From Rugalucina vietnamica (lineage: Eukaryota; Mollusca; Bivalvia; Lucinida; Lucinidae), in assembly GCA_964017185.1 (NCBI GenBank), contig OZ024871.1, positions 63,492,866 through 63,556,865 of the forward strand: a stretch of DNA of 64,000 bases, in the 5' to 3' direction. Shown here one piece after another: positions 1-12,706 of this stretch. Every line of letters starts with the position of its first letter. Within the stretch, counting starts at the first letter, position 1. The notes beneath the pieces are model-generated. The model saw nothing but the letters and a program-made list of their open reading frames with translations. It had not been told where the DNA came from and searched no databases. Position numbers and translations under genes: made by a program.

Positions 1-1461
1 AGTTTATAACCAAGATTCCTTTTCTAACCATCGTTTAATGTGTCAGATCCCATTTGGATTATTATAGTCTTTGTATCGGCTACACTGTTGAAACTTGCAA
101 AATTATAGTAACTAGTAAATTTTACCCGTCTCGACGTAGCAGTAAGATGATTGCGGCGATGAAGACAAAAAAGACAAAAAACATGACCAACAGAAAAAAA
201 CCCATAAATTTTACCTTTGACCTCGATGACCTTTGTCCAAATTGGACCCATAAATCTTAATCAGGGATCAACCTGTATACACTCACCAAGTTTCATGCAA
301 ATCGGACCAAGGACTGATGAGATACAGAAATTTGACTGATGAGATACAGAAATTAGACCTTGACCTCGATGACCTTGACCTTTAAAAATGAACCCTTCGA
401 GCTAATATCCGGGGCCGCCCTCAACCTTCCCACCAAGTTTAGCGAAGATCGGCCCAAGGACCTGGGAGAAGTAGGGGAACAAACAGAAAAAAAAACAAGA
501 TAAATTTGACCTTTGACCTCGATACTCGATGACCTTTGACCTAATTGGACCCATAAATTTTACCTTTGACCTCGATGACCTTTGTCCAAATTGGACCCAT
601 CAATCTTAATCAGGGATCAACCTGGTTACACTCACCAAGTTTCATGCAAATCGGACCAAGGACTGCCGAGATACAGAAATTTGACATTTGACCTCGATGA
701 CCTTGACCTTTAAAAATGAACCCCTCGAGCTAATATCCGGGGCCGCTCTCAACCTTCCCACCAAGTTTGGTGAAGATCGGTCCAAGGACCTGGGAGAAGT
801 AGGGGAACAAACAGAAAAAAAACACATAAATTTGACCTTTGACCTTGATGACATTGACCTTTCATGAAGGACCTGGGAGAAGTAGGGGAACAAATAGAAA
901 CAAACATAAATTTGACCTTTGACCTCGATGACCTTGCCCTTTCAAAAAATGAACCCCTCAAGCTAATATCTGGGGCCGCCCTCCCCCTTTCCTCCAAGTT
1001 TGGTGAAGATCGGCCCAAGGACCTTGGAGGAAACAGAAAAAACATAAATTTGATCTTTGACCTCGATACTCGATGACCTTTGACCCAATTGGACCCATAA
1101 ACCTTAATCAGGGATCAACCTGTATACACTCACCAAGTTTCATGCAAATCGGACCAAGGACTGCCGAGATACAGAAATTTGACCTTTGACCTCGATGACC
1201 TTGACCTTTAAAAATGAACTCCGGGGCCGCCCTCAACCTTCCCACCAAACTTGGCGAAGCTCGGCCCAAGCACCCGGGAGAAGTAGGGGAACAAACAGAA
1301 AAAAAAAACAACATAAATTTGACCTTTGACCTCGATGACCTTGACCTTTCAAAAAATGAAACCCTCAAGCAAATATCCGGGGCCGCCCTCCACCTTCCCT
1401 CCAAGTTTGGTGAAGATCGGCCCAAGGACCCGGGAGGAGTAGGGAATAAACAAACAGACAA
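1..1461. repeat. Complex tandem repeat rich in TGACCTTTGACC words
   Basis: The stretch is built of diverged repeats carrying, in order, a GACCTCGATGACC block, a GGGGCCGCC block, an AAGTTTGG(T/C)GAAGATCGG block and a GGGGAACAAACAG block. The GGGGCCGCC block recurs near 411, 741, 984, 1222 and 1379, and GGGGAACAAACAG near 474, 800 and 1286. Longer units are therefore about 330 bp, with shorter partial ones. ORFs on both strands follow the repeat and show no protein similarity I recognise. The left edge is cut by the window. I read it as non-coding repeat DNA, probably internal repeats of a mobile element. Confidence 0.75.
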
Positions 1462-1964
1462 ACATTGCTCAAATTATAGTATGATTCCCGTTGGCTCCGT
1501 GTTGCCAAATCAATTAGGTCACTGAAGAGGCTTAAGTTGCCGAAACCGCGGTATGGTCCATCCCCTTTCTCACTAATACTTTTACTGCTCTTAAAGGATT
1601 TCAGTTTTATTTTTATTTATTATTTTATTTATAGCAATACATGTATTCCAATAAAACATTTAAAATAAGACATGACATAGTGTCTTTTATATGTCAAATT
1701 TGTTAACATGCCACTGTTTCTTCCCTTTTCCGTAAACTACAAGAAAACGGGTAAATGCAGATCACGGGGAGACCACAATAAATAATGAGACCTTGCATTT
1801 AATGTCATCAAGTCAATGTCAGACCGACCTATGTTAAATTATTTTCTTTTGAAATTAAATAAGCACTTAAACGGAGGTCTTAGACCCAACAGCAATTTAA
1901 TCTAAAGGGAATCGTTTAAAAAATTTCCGACCAGACATTAAAATCGTTATAAACTACCTAGCCG
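1462..1964. other. No gene recognised
   Basis: AT-rich sequence with no convincing ORF, RNA gene or repeat that I can identify. Confidence 0.5.
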
Positions 1965-2623
1965 GTATTGATACCCTAGAATCCAGCCAGGGTAATTTTT
2001 GAAGGAGGTGACATCTTCTGCTATAGTTGGTTTGAATGCATTTTTGAATAGTTTTAACCTTCCCATAAATGGTTTAGGTGGGCTGCTCTGGAAATTTTTT
2101 TGGCAGATAGGTTTACTCACACCATGTTCTGAGGTACCATGGGAATATACGCATTCCATACAAAGCAGATTTTTACATCATTTATGGGGTCATTGTGCTT
2201 TTTTGATAAATAAAACAATGCACATTTATGCAGATACTTTGAATATGAATAACTTCACACAATTCAAAATGTATTTAAAGATCATAAAGTGCTATAAATA
2301 TTTTATAATGTAGGGTTTTGTCATGCCAAGTTTCCCCACCCACTTTCAAGTAACGTGCGTGTTCGAAATTTATCTATAGCTTTGCGTTTTAGATACTTTT
2401 ATTTGAAACATTATCATTGATCGAAATTACACTCTGTCTTTGTGCCTATCTGGGAATTTTGTATAAACAGCTGACCGTTTTCGGTCTGTTCAAAGTTATT
2501 GTACTTCAGCTTCTCACGGTAAAGGCTGGAAATGGTATCGAAAAAAATGTTGAAACAATGTAAAGTCGGTCACTGTCAGATATATAATCATGAGGCTTAA
2601 AGTATCAAGAAAAAGTTATGAAA

Positions 2624-2652
2624 CAAACAAACAAACAAACAAACAAACAAAC
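2624..2652 (+). repeat. (AAAC)n microsatellite
   Basis: About seven copies of AAAC immediately precede the ~190-bp unit array. Confidence 0.9.
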
Positions 2653-2654
2653 AC

Positions 2655-5030
2655 TTACGCAAAATAATGGAAAAAATAAAGAGGTATACCTACAAAAGTT
2701 CTGGTATCTCTGCCTCTGACAGCTCTAAATAGCTGAAATGGTGTTTTATGATTACTTAGACTTGGTTCTATAGGCTGGTTTTCAGATAAATTAATCTTGT
2801 GGCTTAAAATATTAATATTTTTGATGAATGCATTGAAAATAGAGGAACAATGCGAACAAAATAAAAGGTCTATACACAGAAAAGTTCTTGGTTCTAGGCA
2901 TTCAATGCTCACTAAGAGCTGAAAATAGTGTAAAATAATTGCTGAGATAATTATCTTTTGGTATGAAATCGGATTAATTAATCATTATGATTTAAAAGTT
3001 TAAATCTAATATTGAAATCATAGATAATTAAAGAAAAAAATGAGGAAAAATAAAAGGGGTATACTTATGAATAGCTGAAAATGGTGTCAACTGATTGCTT
3101 TGATTTTGATATATAAGCTTGTATTCATATACATAAATCATGTGACTCTTTAGAGCCTCCATTGTCAAAGTGTTTTACATTACCTCATATTGCCATTTAT
3201 ATAATGGATTGAGTGAAATAAAGTTTGAATTGAATTGAATTAAAGTTGTAATATTTTTATGAAGGCATAGAAGATATGGGGAAAATGTGGAAAAAGTAAA
3301 GGGATATACGCACAAAAAAGCTTGTATCTTGGTCTCTTACGAGCCTGAATAGCTGAAAATGGTAACAAATGATTGCTTTGACGTTGTTCTGTAAGCTTGT
3401 ATTCATATAATATTATATAAATCACATGACTCTAAGTGGTGATAATGTTTATGAAGGAATAGAAGATGGATGAAAAATGTCAGAAAAATAAAGGGGTATT
3501 CTTACAAAAGTTCCTGTTTCTAGTCAAACAATGATTATAAAGAGCAGAAAATGGCATCAAACAATTGTGTAGACAACTATTTATTGGTTTGTTATCAGAT
3601 AAGTTAATCATATGATTTCAAGTTTCAAAAATATTATTGAAATCATAAATAGTTAAAGAAAAATTGAGGAAAAAAATAAAGGGGTATTCTTACTTAAGTT
3701 CTTGCATCTCGGCCTCTGGTGGCACAAAATGGCTGAAAATTGTGTTAAATGATTGTTTTGACCAAGGAACGTTGGTTGGTATTCAGATATATAAACCATA
3801 TGATTAAAGATATTAATGATTTTTATGAATATGTAAAAATATAGAAGAAAAATGTGGAAACGATGGCAGAGTATACATACAAAAGTCCTTGTATCATGAC
3901 ATCAGATGACCATAAAAAGCTGAAAATGGTGTTAAATAATTGCTATGACAATTATCTTTTGGTATGAAATTGGATGAATTTATAAAATGATTTCAAGTTT
4001 AAAAATATTATTGAAAACATAGATAATTAAAGAAAAAGTGAGGGAAATAAAATGGGGTATACCTACAAAAAATCTTATATCATGGCCTCTGATGGGCCGG
4101 AATAGCTGAAAGTGGTGTCAAAAGATTGCTTTAACTTTGTTCTATAAGTTTGTATTCATATATATAAATCAAAGTGACTCTGAGTGCTAATAATATTTGT
4201 GAAGGCATAGAAGATGGAGGGAAAATGCGGTAAAAATAAAGGGATATACTTACATAAGTTCTTGTTTCTAGTCAACCAATGATTATAAAGAGCTGAAAAT
4301 GGCATCAAATGATTGTTTAGACAATTATCTATTTGAGTGTAATAATATAAATTATTCATATGGTTTCAAGTTTCAAAAATATTATTGAAAACATAAATAC
4401 TTTAACAAAAATTGAGAAAACAATGAAGGGGTATACTAACATAAGTTCTTGTATTTCGGCCTCTGGTGGCCCCAAATAGCTGAAAATGGTGTTGAATGAT
4501 GGCTTTGACCAATGCTCATTAGCTGGTATTCAGATATATTAACCATACGATTAAATGTTTTTTTTTTATAATTTTATGCATGCGTAAAACTTATTGGGAA
4601 AAATACGGAAACAATAATGGGGTGTACATACAAAAGACCTTCTATCATGGCCTCAAATGGCCATAAAGAGCCGAAAATGGTGCAAAATGATATCCAAGAC
4701 AACTGTCTTTTTGTATATGTTCAAATAGATTAATTATGTGATTTCAATTTTCAAAAACATTTATGAAAACTTAAATAATTAGAGAAAAAATGAGGAAAAT
4801 TGAAGGGGAATACTTACAAAAGTTACTGCGTCTTGGCTTTTTATGGCCCTATAGAGATGTAGATTGCATCATAAGATTGCTAAGACAATGCTCTATTGGT
4901 CCATATTCAGATATATAAATCATGCGACTTTCAATATTTTTTAAGAAATAAGAGCAAAATGCAGACAAATAAGACATTGACTCACAAAATTACCTGTAAA
5001 TTGGCTGCTAATTGACCTGTAAGGCTTCAA
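2655..5030 (-). repeat. Array of 13 ~190-bp units, most with a 39-nt mini-exon-like core
   Basis: The plus-strand block AAATAAAGGGGTATACTTAC recurs, with divergence, near 2671, 2858, 3046, 3289, 3486, 3670, 3862, 4040, 4228, 4423, 4610, 4800 and 4960. Spacing is mostly 178-197 bp. Read on the minus strand, most units show ACCATTTTCAG, then exactly 39 nt, then GTAAGTATAC or a variant. The 39-nt segments occupy 2694-2732, 2880-2918, 3314-3352, 3506-3544, 3694-3732, 3881-3919, 4067-4105, 4254-4292, 4441-4479, 4632-4670, 4818-4856 and 4986-5024. The unit near 3046 has lost most of its segment. In phase 0 they read like LFRAVRGRDTRTF, LFGATRGRNTRTY or LFRPIRGHDIRFF, but about five of the twelve contain a stop. 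This could be a decayed tandem exon duplication or a chance property of a satellite. Confidence 0.6.
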
Positions 5031-6535
5031 ATGGCATCCAATTACATGTATTGCTAAGGCACTGCACAGCTGCCTGTGATATATAATAACATAATATAAT
5101 CTATTGTTTCATTTAAATGGGAGTAATACTTCGGAAATTTTTAGACAGAGTATCAATAATATGCAGAGTTTTAAAGTTGGTGGGGTAATTCTGTGTGAAA
5201 TAATGCCATACTTTCAAAAGATCATAAGGCTTTTAGTGTAAAATGAGACTGCACTTTATACTTTTGCTTACAAACAATATACAATGCATTGGAAAGTAAC
5301 TAATAAATAAGAAACAAGAACCAATTTATATACTACATTTTAGCAGACTTTTCATAGGATATATAGCACTACCTCCATACATCAATGAATTTGAGCAGTA
5401 TGCCAAATAAAATTCAACAGTAGCCCACTTGATCCTTCATCGGGAAGGTGAGAACTACTTAAAAACATTCAAACCAACTATAGCAGATGTCACCTCAAAC
5501 TCAAAATATGAGAGATGCAGGTTTTTGTGTTCTAGGACTTATTAAGAGACAATATTTGACTTCAGTGTATAGTCAAGTAAGTATCAGAAATATTCCAAAA
5601 TAATGCTTAAGTGTCCATACAATTGGTAGCTTGTGTTTGTACTGAGCTTGACCATTACCAAATATACCTAAATTGATTTAATATGCATCATTCAGCTCTA
5701 AGAAAATGCCACAAACTCCACTTTTAATTATAGTCTGGATTGTTTTAATGCATTACACCCTGAGTCCTCGGTAATTAGTTATGGTCTTGTCGGGCTGTCA
5801 GTCGCGTAGCAGCCACCGCTCCTGTGGATAGAGGCAAGTTAACAGTTCTTAGTTCACATTTCTTTTGCCATTAACTTGAATCAGTCATTGAAAAGGAAGA
5901 ATGTCTAATTTAGAAATATTCTCAAACCAAGACTTCACTAGTACAAATGCGCATGTAGTTGATTTTACGCTGTTTGATACCATTGATGCATTACCACATT
6001 TAGGTATTACCTTAAGTATAGGTCCATACAGTTTAGTAAACAGTTTTATTGCTTTTCAGGCTATTGTTTAAGCATGTTAAAGAGGATAGATTGTTAGAAA
6101 CAAACTAACCATAAGAAGATTAACATTAAAATCACTTACATGCATATTATTAAGGTGGGTGGGGTAATTTTACATGTTAAGTGGTAAATTATTAATACAG
6201 AAATATGTTTTAGCAATACAGGTGTTTCATAATCAAATCAATAGTTTCTAAAATTGCTTAAAATACAAAAGCAAGTCATACAGACAGGGAAAATGACTGG
6301 ATAATGGAAAGGTATGTAGTTGTCTGTTTATTAGATTTAAAGCTTATTTCATAGCAGTACCATACAACATCGCCTGATTAGACTATCGTGCCAAAAAAAT
6401 TTCCAGAGCAGCCCACCCAATCCTTCTTAGGGAAGGTTAGGACTAGCCAAAAATGCATTCAAACCAACTATAGCAGGAGATGTCACCTCCAACGCTAAAT
6501 ATGCGAGATACAGGATTTCGGGTTCTAGGGTATGA

Positions 6536-7060
6536 ACAAGACAAAAGTGATTTAAGATTAATGCTTGCACTTTGCTGAGAAAACATTTCGAGGAAATTGT
6601 GCTCCTCGTTTCTATAATCTAACTCGTGGATAAGTTAATCGGGGAGACATAAAACACATTTAGAGACAAACTCTTCTTTACTTGTAATGGTCTAATGTAA
6701 AATGAGGTTAATGCGTGAGCGTATAGCATTTGAACTTTCTGAACCGTGCATTCTGTAGGTGTGCAAGCACCATTACGTCATCACTTTCTGTGTACGCAAA
6801 AATTTAAATGGTATTAAAATTTCAGCTTTTCTGATTGACTAATGCTAGTAGATATATTGATAATTATTTTCAAGCATTTAAATATAAAGCTCAAAGTAAT
6901 GGAATTATTTAGCTACAGTGATTTATTGATTTCAGGGGTGATTGTGAGTCATATTTTTATTTTAATAATTTTTCATGTCGCATCGGTCAAATATCTCCTC
7001 CTTTGAATGCTTACCTCATCCATACTCCCTGATGCTCTAAAATGCAACCTGAGGTATGCT
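6536..7060. other. No gene recognised
   Basis: AT-rich sequence without supported coding, RNA or repeat features. Confidence 0.5.
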
Positions 7061-9898
7061 TTTTAGCTCACCTGATCCGAAGGCTCACAAGGTGAGCTTA
7101 TAGGGTGGCCATGATCCGGCGTCCGTCCGTCCGTCGTCTGTCGTCCGTCCGTCCGTCGTCCACAATTTCAAAGATCATCTTCTCTGAAACTGCTTGGCCG
7201 ACCTAGTTGAAATTTTATGTGGAGCCTCCATGGGTAGTGGCATTTCAAGTTTGATCGCTAAATCCAGGTCACATGACCAAGATGGCCGCCACGCCCATAT
7301 ATGGTAAAAACCCTTCAAAAATCTTCTTCTCCAGAACTGGTGGGCCGATTTCCACGAAACTTGGTATGTAGCATTGGGGACTTCAGCCCATCATAGTTTG
7401 ATAAAATGATGACCCTTGAATGACCTTGACCTATTTTACGGCAAGGTCAAATTTGGAAACATAGGCTTTTACATGGGAAAAAGTGAAAACTATGGATTTT
7501 TTGAAAACTATTGCAGCCTGAGGCCTGAAAAGTGGTAGATGCAAACAACTAATAGAGTAGATGAAGGTATGTGATTAATTTAGGTCAAGGTCATCTCTTG
7601 ACCTTGGCAAGTATGTCGTCCATACACACTTTTCAAAGATCTTCTTCTCTGAAACTGCTTGGCCAATCAAAGTGAAATTTTATGTGGAGCATCCATGGGT
7701 AGATGAGACGAAAGTTTGATCGCGAAATCCAGGTCACATGACCAAGATGGCCGCCACGCCCATATATGGTAAAAACCACTCAAAAATCTTTTTCTCCAGA
7801 ACCCGCTGGCCGATTTTCACGAAACTTGGTATGTAGCATTTGGGGCTCCAGCCCATCATAGTTTGATCAAATGATGACCATAGGATGACCTTGACCTATT
7901 TTACGGCAAGGTCAATTTTGGAAACATAGGCTTTTACATGGGAAAAAGTGAAAACTATGGATTTTTTGAAAACTATTGCAGCCTGAGGCCTGAAAAGTGG
8001 TAGATGCAAACAACTAATGGAGTAGATGAAGGTATGTGATTAATATAGGTTAAGGTCATCTCTTGACGTTGGCCAGTCTGTTGTCCATACACAGTTTTCA
8101 AAGATCTTCTTCTCTGAAACTGCTTGGCCAATCAAAGTGAAATTTTATGTGAAGCATCCATGGGTAGGGGAGACGAAAGTTTGATCGCGAAATCCAGGTC
8201 ACATGACCAAGATGGCCGCCACGCCCATATATGGTTAAAACCACTCAAAAATCTTCTTCTTCAGAACCGGTGGGCCGATTTCCACGAAACTTTGCATGTA
8301 GCATTGAGGACCTCAGCCCATCATAGTTTGATAAAATGATGACCCTTGGATGACCTTGACCTATTTTACGGCAAGGTCAAATTTGGAAACATAGGCTTTT
8401 ACATAGGAAGAAGTGAAAACTATGGATTTTTTGAAAACTATTGCAGTCTGAGGCCTGAAAAGTGGTAGATGCAAACAACTAATGGAGTAGATGAAGGTAT
8501 TGATTAATATAGGTCAAGGTCATCTCTTGACCTTGGCCAGTCTGTTGTCCATACACACTTTTCAAAGATCTTCTTCTCTGAAACTGCTTGGCCAATCAAA
8601 GTGAAATTTTATGTGGAGCATCCTTGGGTAGGGGAGACGAAAGTTTGATCGAGAAATTTGTGTCACAAGACCAAGATGGCCGCCACGCCCATATATGGTT
8701 AAAACCACTCAAAAATCTTCTTCTCCAGAACCGGTGGGCCGATTTCCACGAAACTTTGTATGTAGTATCGAGGACCTCAGCCCATCATAGTTTGATAAAA
8801 TGATGACACTTGGATGCCCTTGACCTATTTTACGGCAAGGTCAAATTTGGAAACATAGGCTTTTACATAGGAAGAAGTGAAAACTATGGATTTTTTGAAA
8901 ACTATTGCAGTCTGAGGCATGAAAAGTGGTAGATGCAAACAACTAATGGAGTAGATGAAGGTATTGATTAATATAGGTCAAGGTCATCTCTTGACCTTGG
9001 CCAGTCTGTTGTCCATACACACTTTTCAAAGATCTTCTTCTCTGAAACTGCTTGGCCAATCAAAGTGAAATTTTATGTGGAGCATCCATGGGTAGGGGAG
9101 ACGAAAGTTTGATCGAGAAATTTGTGTCACAAGACCAAGATGGCCGCCACGCCCATATATGGTTAAAACCACTCAAAAATCTTCTTCTCCAGAACCGGTG
9201 GGCCGATTTCCACGAAACTTTGTATGTAGTATCGAGGACCTCAGCCCATCATAGTTTGATAAAATGGTGACACTTGGATGACCTTGACCTATTTTACGGC
9301 AAGGTCAAATTTGGAAACATAGGCTTTTACATAGGAAGAAGTGAAAACCAGGTCACATGACCAAGATGGCCGCCACGCCCATATATGGTAAAAACCTTTG
9401 AAAAAAAATCTTCTCCAGAACCGGCAGGCCAATTTTCATGAAACTTGGTATGTAGCATTTGGGACTCCAGCCCATCATAGTTTGTTGAAATGATGACCCT
9501 ATGATGAGCTTGACCTATTCTACGACAAGGTCAATTTTGGAAACATAGGCTTTCACATGGGAAAAGGCGAAAACAAACTGTTGCAGCCTGAGACCTGAAA
9601 GTTGCTAGATGCAGACAACTAATGGAGTCAATGAAGGTAAGTAATTAATGAAGGCCAAGGTCATGTCTTGATCTTGGCCCAAGGTCATTTAAATATCAAA
9701 ATCAAAATTATGGTTTTCTCAGAAATCACTGGGTTTGGAAACTATTGCAGCCTGAGACCTGAAACTTTGCAGATGCAGACAACTTATGAAGTCAATAAAG
9801 GTGTGTTAGTATTCAAGGTCAAGGTCATTTCATTATGACTTAATACTCCAAGATCAGGCTTCAGGTGAGCGTTCTCAGGACCAATGATCCTCTGGTTT
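7061..9898 (+). mobile_element. AGCTCACC-family element with ~465-bp internal tandem repeats
   Basis: The element starts with a hairpin-forming AGCTCACCTGATCCGAAGG sequence and ends with GGTGAGCGTTCTCAGGACC followed by AATGATCCTCTGG. Inside, a ~465-bp unit beginning near TCTTCTCTGAAACTGCTTGGCC repeats at about 7180, 7640, 8107, 8571 and 9035, and a rearranged partial unit follows from 9350. The ~71-residue ORFs at 8124, 8588 and 9052 are the same stretch of successive units and are not genes. It holds a CGTCCGTCCGTC run and many AAGGTCA motifs. Related copies lie at 14973, 17827, 38540 (reverse) and 46490. No protein gene is carried, so it is non-autonomous. Confidence 0.75.
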
Positions 9899-10469
9899 CC
9901 TCTTAACTTATGTATGACACCCTAATGCAAACAGGTATTAAGTGGGCAACAGTTTCACCAATTTAGAGGAAAGTACTGCTGTAGCCAAAATGTTTGTATT
10001 GAGGTTTATGGGATTTTAATTGGTGCTTTCGACTCTGTAGTGTACGGTGGCTAGTGAGAAGTACTTAGTGTATATAAATACAGTATACGTATAGACAACA
10101 CGTAAATGAAAACACAATTATCAGTTTTCCCTATGTTTACATTCAGTGTCCAGAACATTAAACGACCTTATTTCCTAAGAGTCATATTTACACATTCTGT
10201 TTACTACGTCTTATCTTATGATGCATTATCTTTAAAGTATTTAATGAAGACGCATTTTAGCCATTATCTATCTTAAGAGACAATATGAATGACTTTAATA
10301 CGAACAATGGTCAGTTTAGTTATTTAAATCAGTATGTAGCAGACGGAGTCTGAAAGCAATGTGACATGCGACTGTTATGTATTTGTCTGAAGCTATGACT
10401 ACATAAACAGTTATTTGATGAAGTGATACACGTCAGGATAATATGTCCGTAGAATCAATAAAGTTATGT
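9899..10469. other. No gene recognised
   Basis: Unique-looking AT-rich sequence with no supported ORF or repeat. Confidence 0.5.
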
Positions 10470-10730
10470 AGTGGTTCTGATTTGTTTTGGTGTTGAATGT
10501 ATGTGCTTTTTGCACCTTATTTTCATGTATGTTTTAATATTTAAATTAAGTTTTGAAAACTGAATGGCCGCTTATTGTGAAAATAGCTGCTCACTTGGCA
10601 TACGATATGTTTTCTTAGTATAAGTACTCGATTGTTAATCTAGTTTTTCCCACCACGGTTTTTGAAGTCGGAAATTCTTTCTGAATGTTCCATTTCCTGA
10701 TCATTGCCTACTTTAACCATATACACTTGA
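10470..10730 (+). repeat. Interspersed repeat family X, copy 1
   Basis: This ~250-bp sequence runs from a GTGGTTCTGATTTGTTTTGG block through AAAATAGCTGCTCA to TTTTTCCCACCACGGTTTTTG and GCCTACTT. Diverged copies lie at 38275-38530 (+), 43075-43312 (-) and 57283-57548 (-). I see no Pol III boxes or clear terminal inverted repeats, so its class is unknown. Confidence 0.7.
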
Positions 10731-11504
10731 CGGTCATACAGTAATACTGGGGTGTACAGGGGTATACATAACTTTTTCTGTTTTTCTTTCTTTTAAATCA
10801 TACAGCTAGAACCGCATCGCCATATCTTTTATTTCTTTCACCAATGCTTCTTGTTTTCAATTTGTTTGCGATCTATCTATGTGGCACATGAATTTCTGGT
10901 TTTAAGACACGGACGTTCAGATTTAATATTTATGTTACTCTAACCTTATAATACATTTTCATCGCCGGGAAGCACTTATGTAGTATCTAGTACGCTGTTT
11001 GGTCTTAATTGCATGTACCATCGACATCGTGTCATTTCATGTTTCAAACTGTATCAAATAATTTTGTAGTACCCTGTATGTTTACCCAAGTTACTGAACC
11101 TACAAGGTCTCGATTCTATCTTTAGTAAGTTGTGTCTGTTTATCGCTATTTCATCCACGTTATATTGTCTAGTATTCATCTTGTGTGAAAGAACTGTCAC
11201 ATAACATGTATAACTTGTCACATAACATAGTATAGAACTGTCACATAACATGCTGCATCCATTTTACGACTTTTAAAATTGTCAAATCGGAAGACCCAAT
11301 TTGCTGTTTATGAAATTGTGTTGATTCTTATGGTTCTCTCTGAATACAGGCTTTGTGAAATGTGAGGTCATTTTAACCCATATTTGACGAATGGATTCTC
11401 CCATCATTATTAATTGGATGAGTCCAATTTCACTTTTAGGGGTGTTAGGAGTGATTTTTATTTTTTATCTCCTTTGTCAATGAAATTTCTCTGTGCAAAC
11501 AGAA

Positions 11505-11549
11505 TAGCCCCAGATGGGACGCCGCGTTTTGCGGCGTCACATCTGGGGT
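11505..11549. repeat. GC-rich hairpin
   Basis: CCCCAGATG, two bases and ACGCCGC are answered by GCGGCGT, two bases and CATCTGGGG across a GTTTT loop, forming an 18-bp stem with one 2-bp internal mismatch. It stands out from AT-rich surroundings. It may be the terminal hairpin of a short element or a folded RNA, and I cannot choose between these. Confidence 0.6.
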
Positions 11550-11904
11550 TATCCTGTTTGCCTATGTCCCACAAAAGGGACGCCAGGCTTAAATGAGTTA
11601 AACATTCAGATCGCTCTGTTGCTTTCGATAGTCTAGTAAGAGTCAATGTGATAGAAAATCAACATGTTAAAACATATACGGTAACGCTAGTACACAAACA
11701 ATCAAACAAGTCATTTGCACTTCACCAGGTCGAATTCTCAATGTTGGTCAAGTTATACTGAACAGGATCGAAAGTTATTATGAGGTCTTGTGGCAAGCGT
11801 TGTATTACAGCTTTTTGCCTTTATCTGGAAATTAAACCAAATGTTTTAGACTGACGTTCAACAGAAGTAGCTTCATTCTGGAATTTGATTCGTTCAATTG
11901 TACC

Positions 11905-12599
11905 TTATTTAGAACTTGTCGTGGTCATTCAGAATCAAAGACGAATAAAATTAGGCCATCTTAACTTATGTTTTAACGAGTCAACACGAATCGTGTCGAA
12001 TGATAAAAGACAAATTTTGCACGCACAGTCATTGTAGCAATCAAACTAAAGATAAAAGAGCACTTGCTGAGATAAGCCGACCAAATGGTTAATGTGCGTG
12101 TGTATGCTGATGATTGAAAATTACGATATTTTCTATTGCTAATGTGGTCATTTCCTTGCCTATATCTTATGTATGTGATGAGTATCAAGAAGAAATCGGT
12201 TCCATACACAAAAGCATGAATAAGTAAATGGCTATTCCCTGACATTCCATCGACATTTCTATCTACATGTAATTGTTTGTGATATTGCTCGGAAGACAAT
12301 TCTTTGTATCTGTGCATGCCGGTTTATGTCTCATTAACTCGGACATATCGTTGAACATTTGCCATAATTAGGACCTGAGGTGGTTGTTTAGAACCAAAGA
12401 CAAGGTAAAATGAGACCAATAAACTCGCCTTATAATGAGACAACTATAATCGAGTCGATGGCACGTCAGTCATTTTAGCACTCAATCAGAATTATATTAA
12501 AAAGCACTTGCTGTCGTAGACGATCAAATGCTTTCTCTGTGCGTGTGTACATCAATAAATTAGATTTGAATTAATGTTTTTGCTAATGTGTCAATTTCC

Positions 12600-12610
<11 letters not shown>
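11905..12610. repeat. Diverged tandem duplication beside a microsatellite
   Basis: Two diverged copies of a ~270-bp segment lie about 450 bp apart (roughly 11905-12175 and 12355-12610). Shared blocks include AGCACTTGCTG, GTGCGTGTGTA and GCTAATGTG.TCA.TTTCCTT. The second copy runs into the CATA microsatellite where the first has only CCTTGCCTATATC. Confidence 0.55.
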
Positions 12611-12630
<20 letters not shown>

Positions 12631-12706
12631 CATACATACATACATACATACATACATACATACATACATACATACATACATACATACATACATACATACA
12701 TACATA
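12601..12706. repeat. (TACA)n microsatellite
   Basis: About 26 uninterrupted TACA tetranucleotides. The Tyr-Ile-His-Thr and Met-Tyr-Val-Cys ORFs across it are translations of the repeat and not genes. Confidence 0.98.

Larger units (their letters stand above)
1965..6535. mobile_element. Element-like region bounded by ~150-bp inverted repeats
   Basis: The segment 1965-2115 reappears in reverse complement at about 6388-6535, and a weaker second inverted copy lies at 5390-5520. Shared blocks include GGTGACATCT.CTGCTATAG, TTGGTTTGAATGCATTTTTG and GGGCTGCTCTGGAAATTTTT. Between the arms lie an (AAAC)n run, an array of ~190-bp units, and unremarkable AT-rich DNA. No transposase was recognised. The arrangement fits a non-autonomous transposon with internal tandem repeats, or a cluster of related elements in opposite orientation. 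The target duplication was not resolved. Confidence 0.5.

Noticed and set aside
8124..9270. Three near-identical ~71-codon plus-strand ORFs
   Set aside because: They are successive copies of the 465-bp repeat unit and not a gene family.
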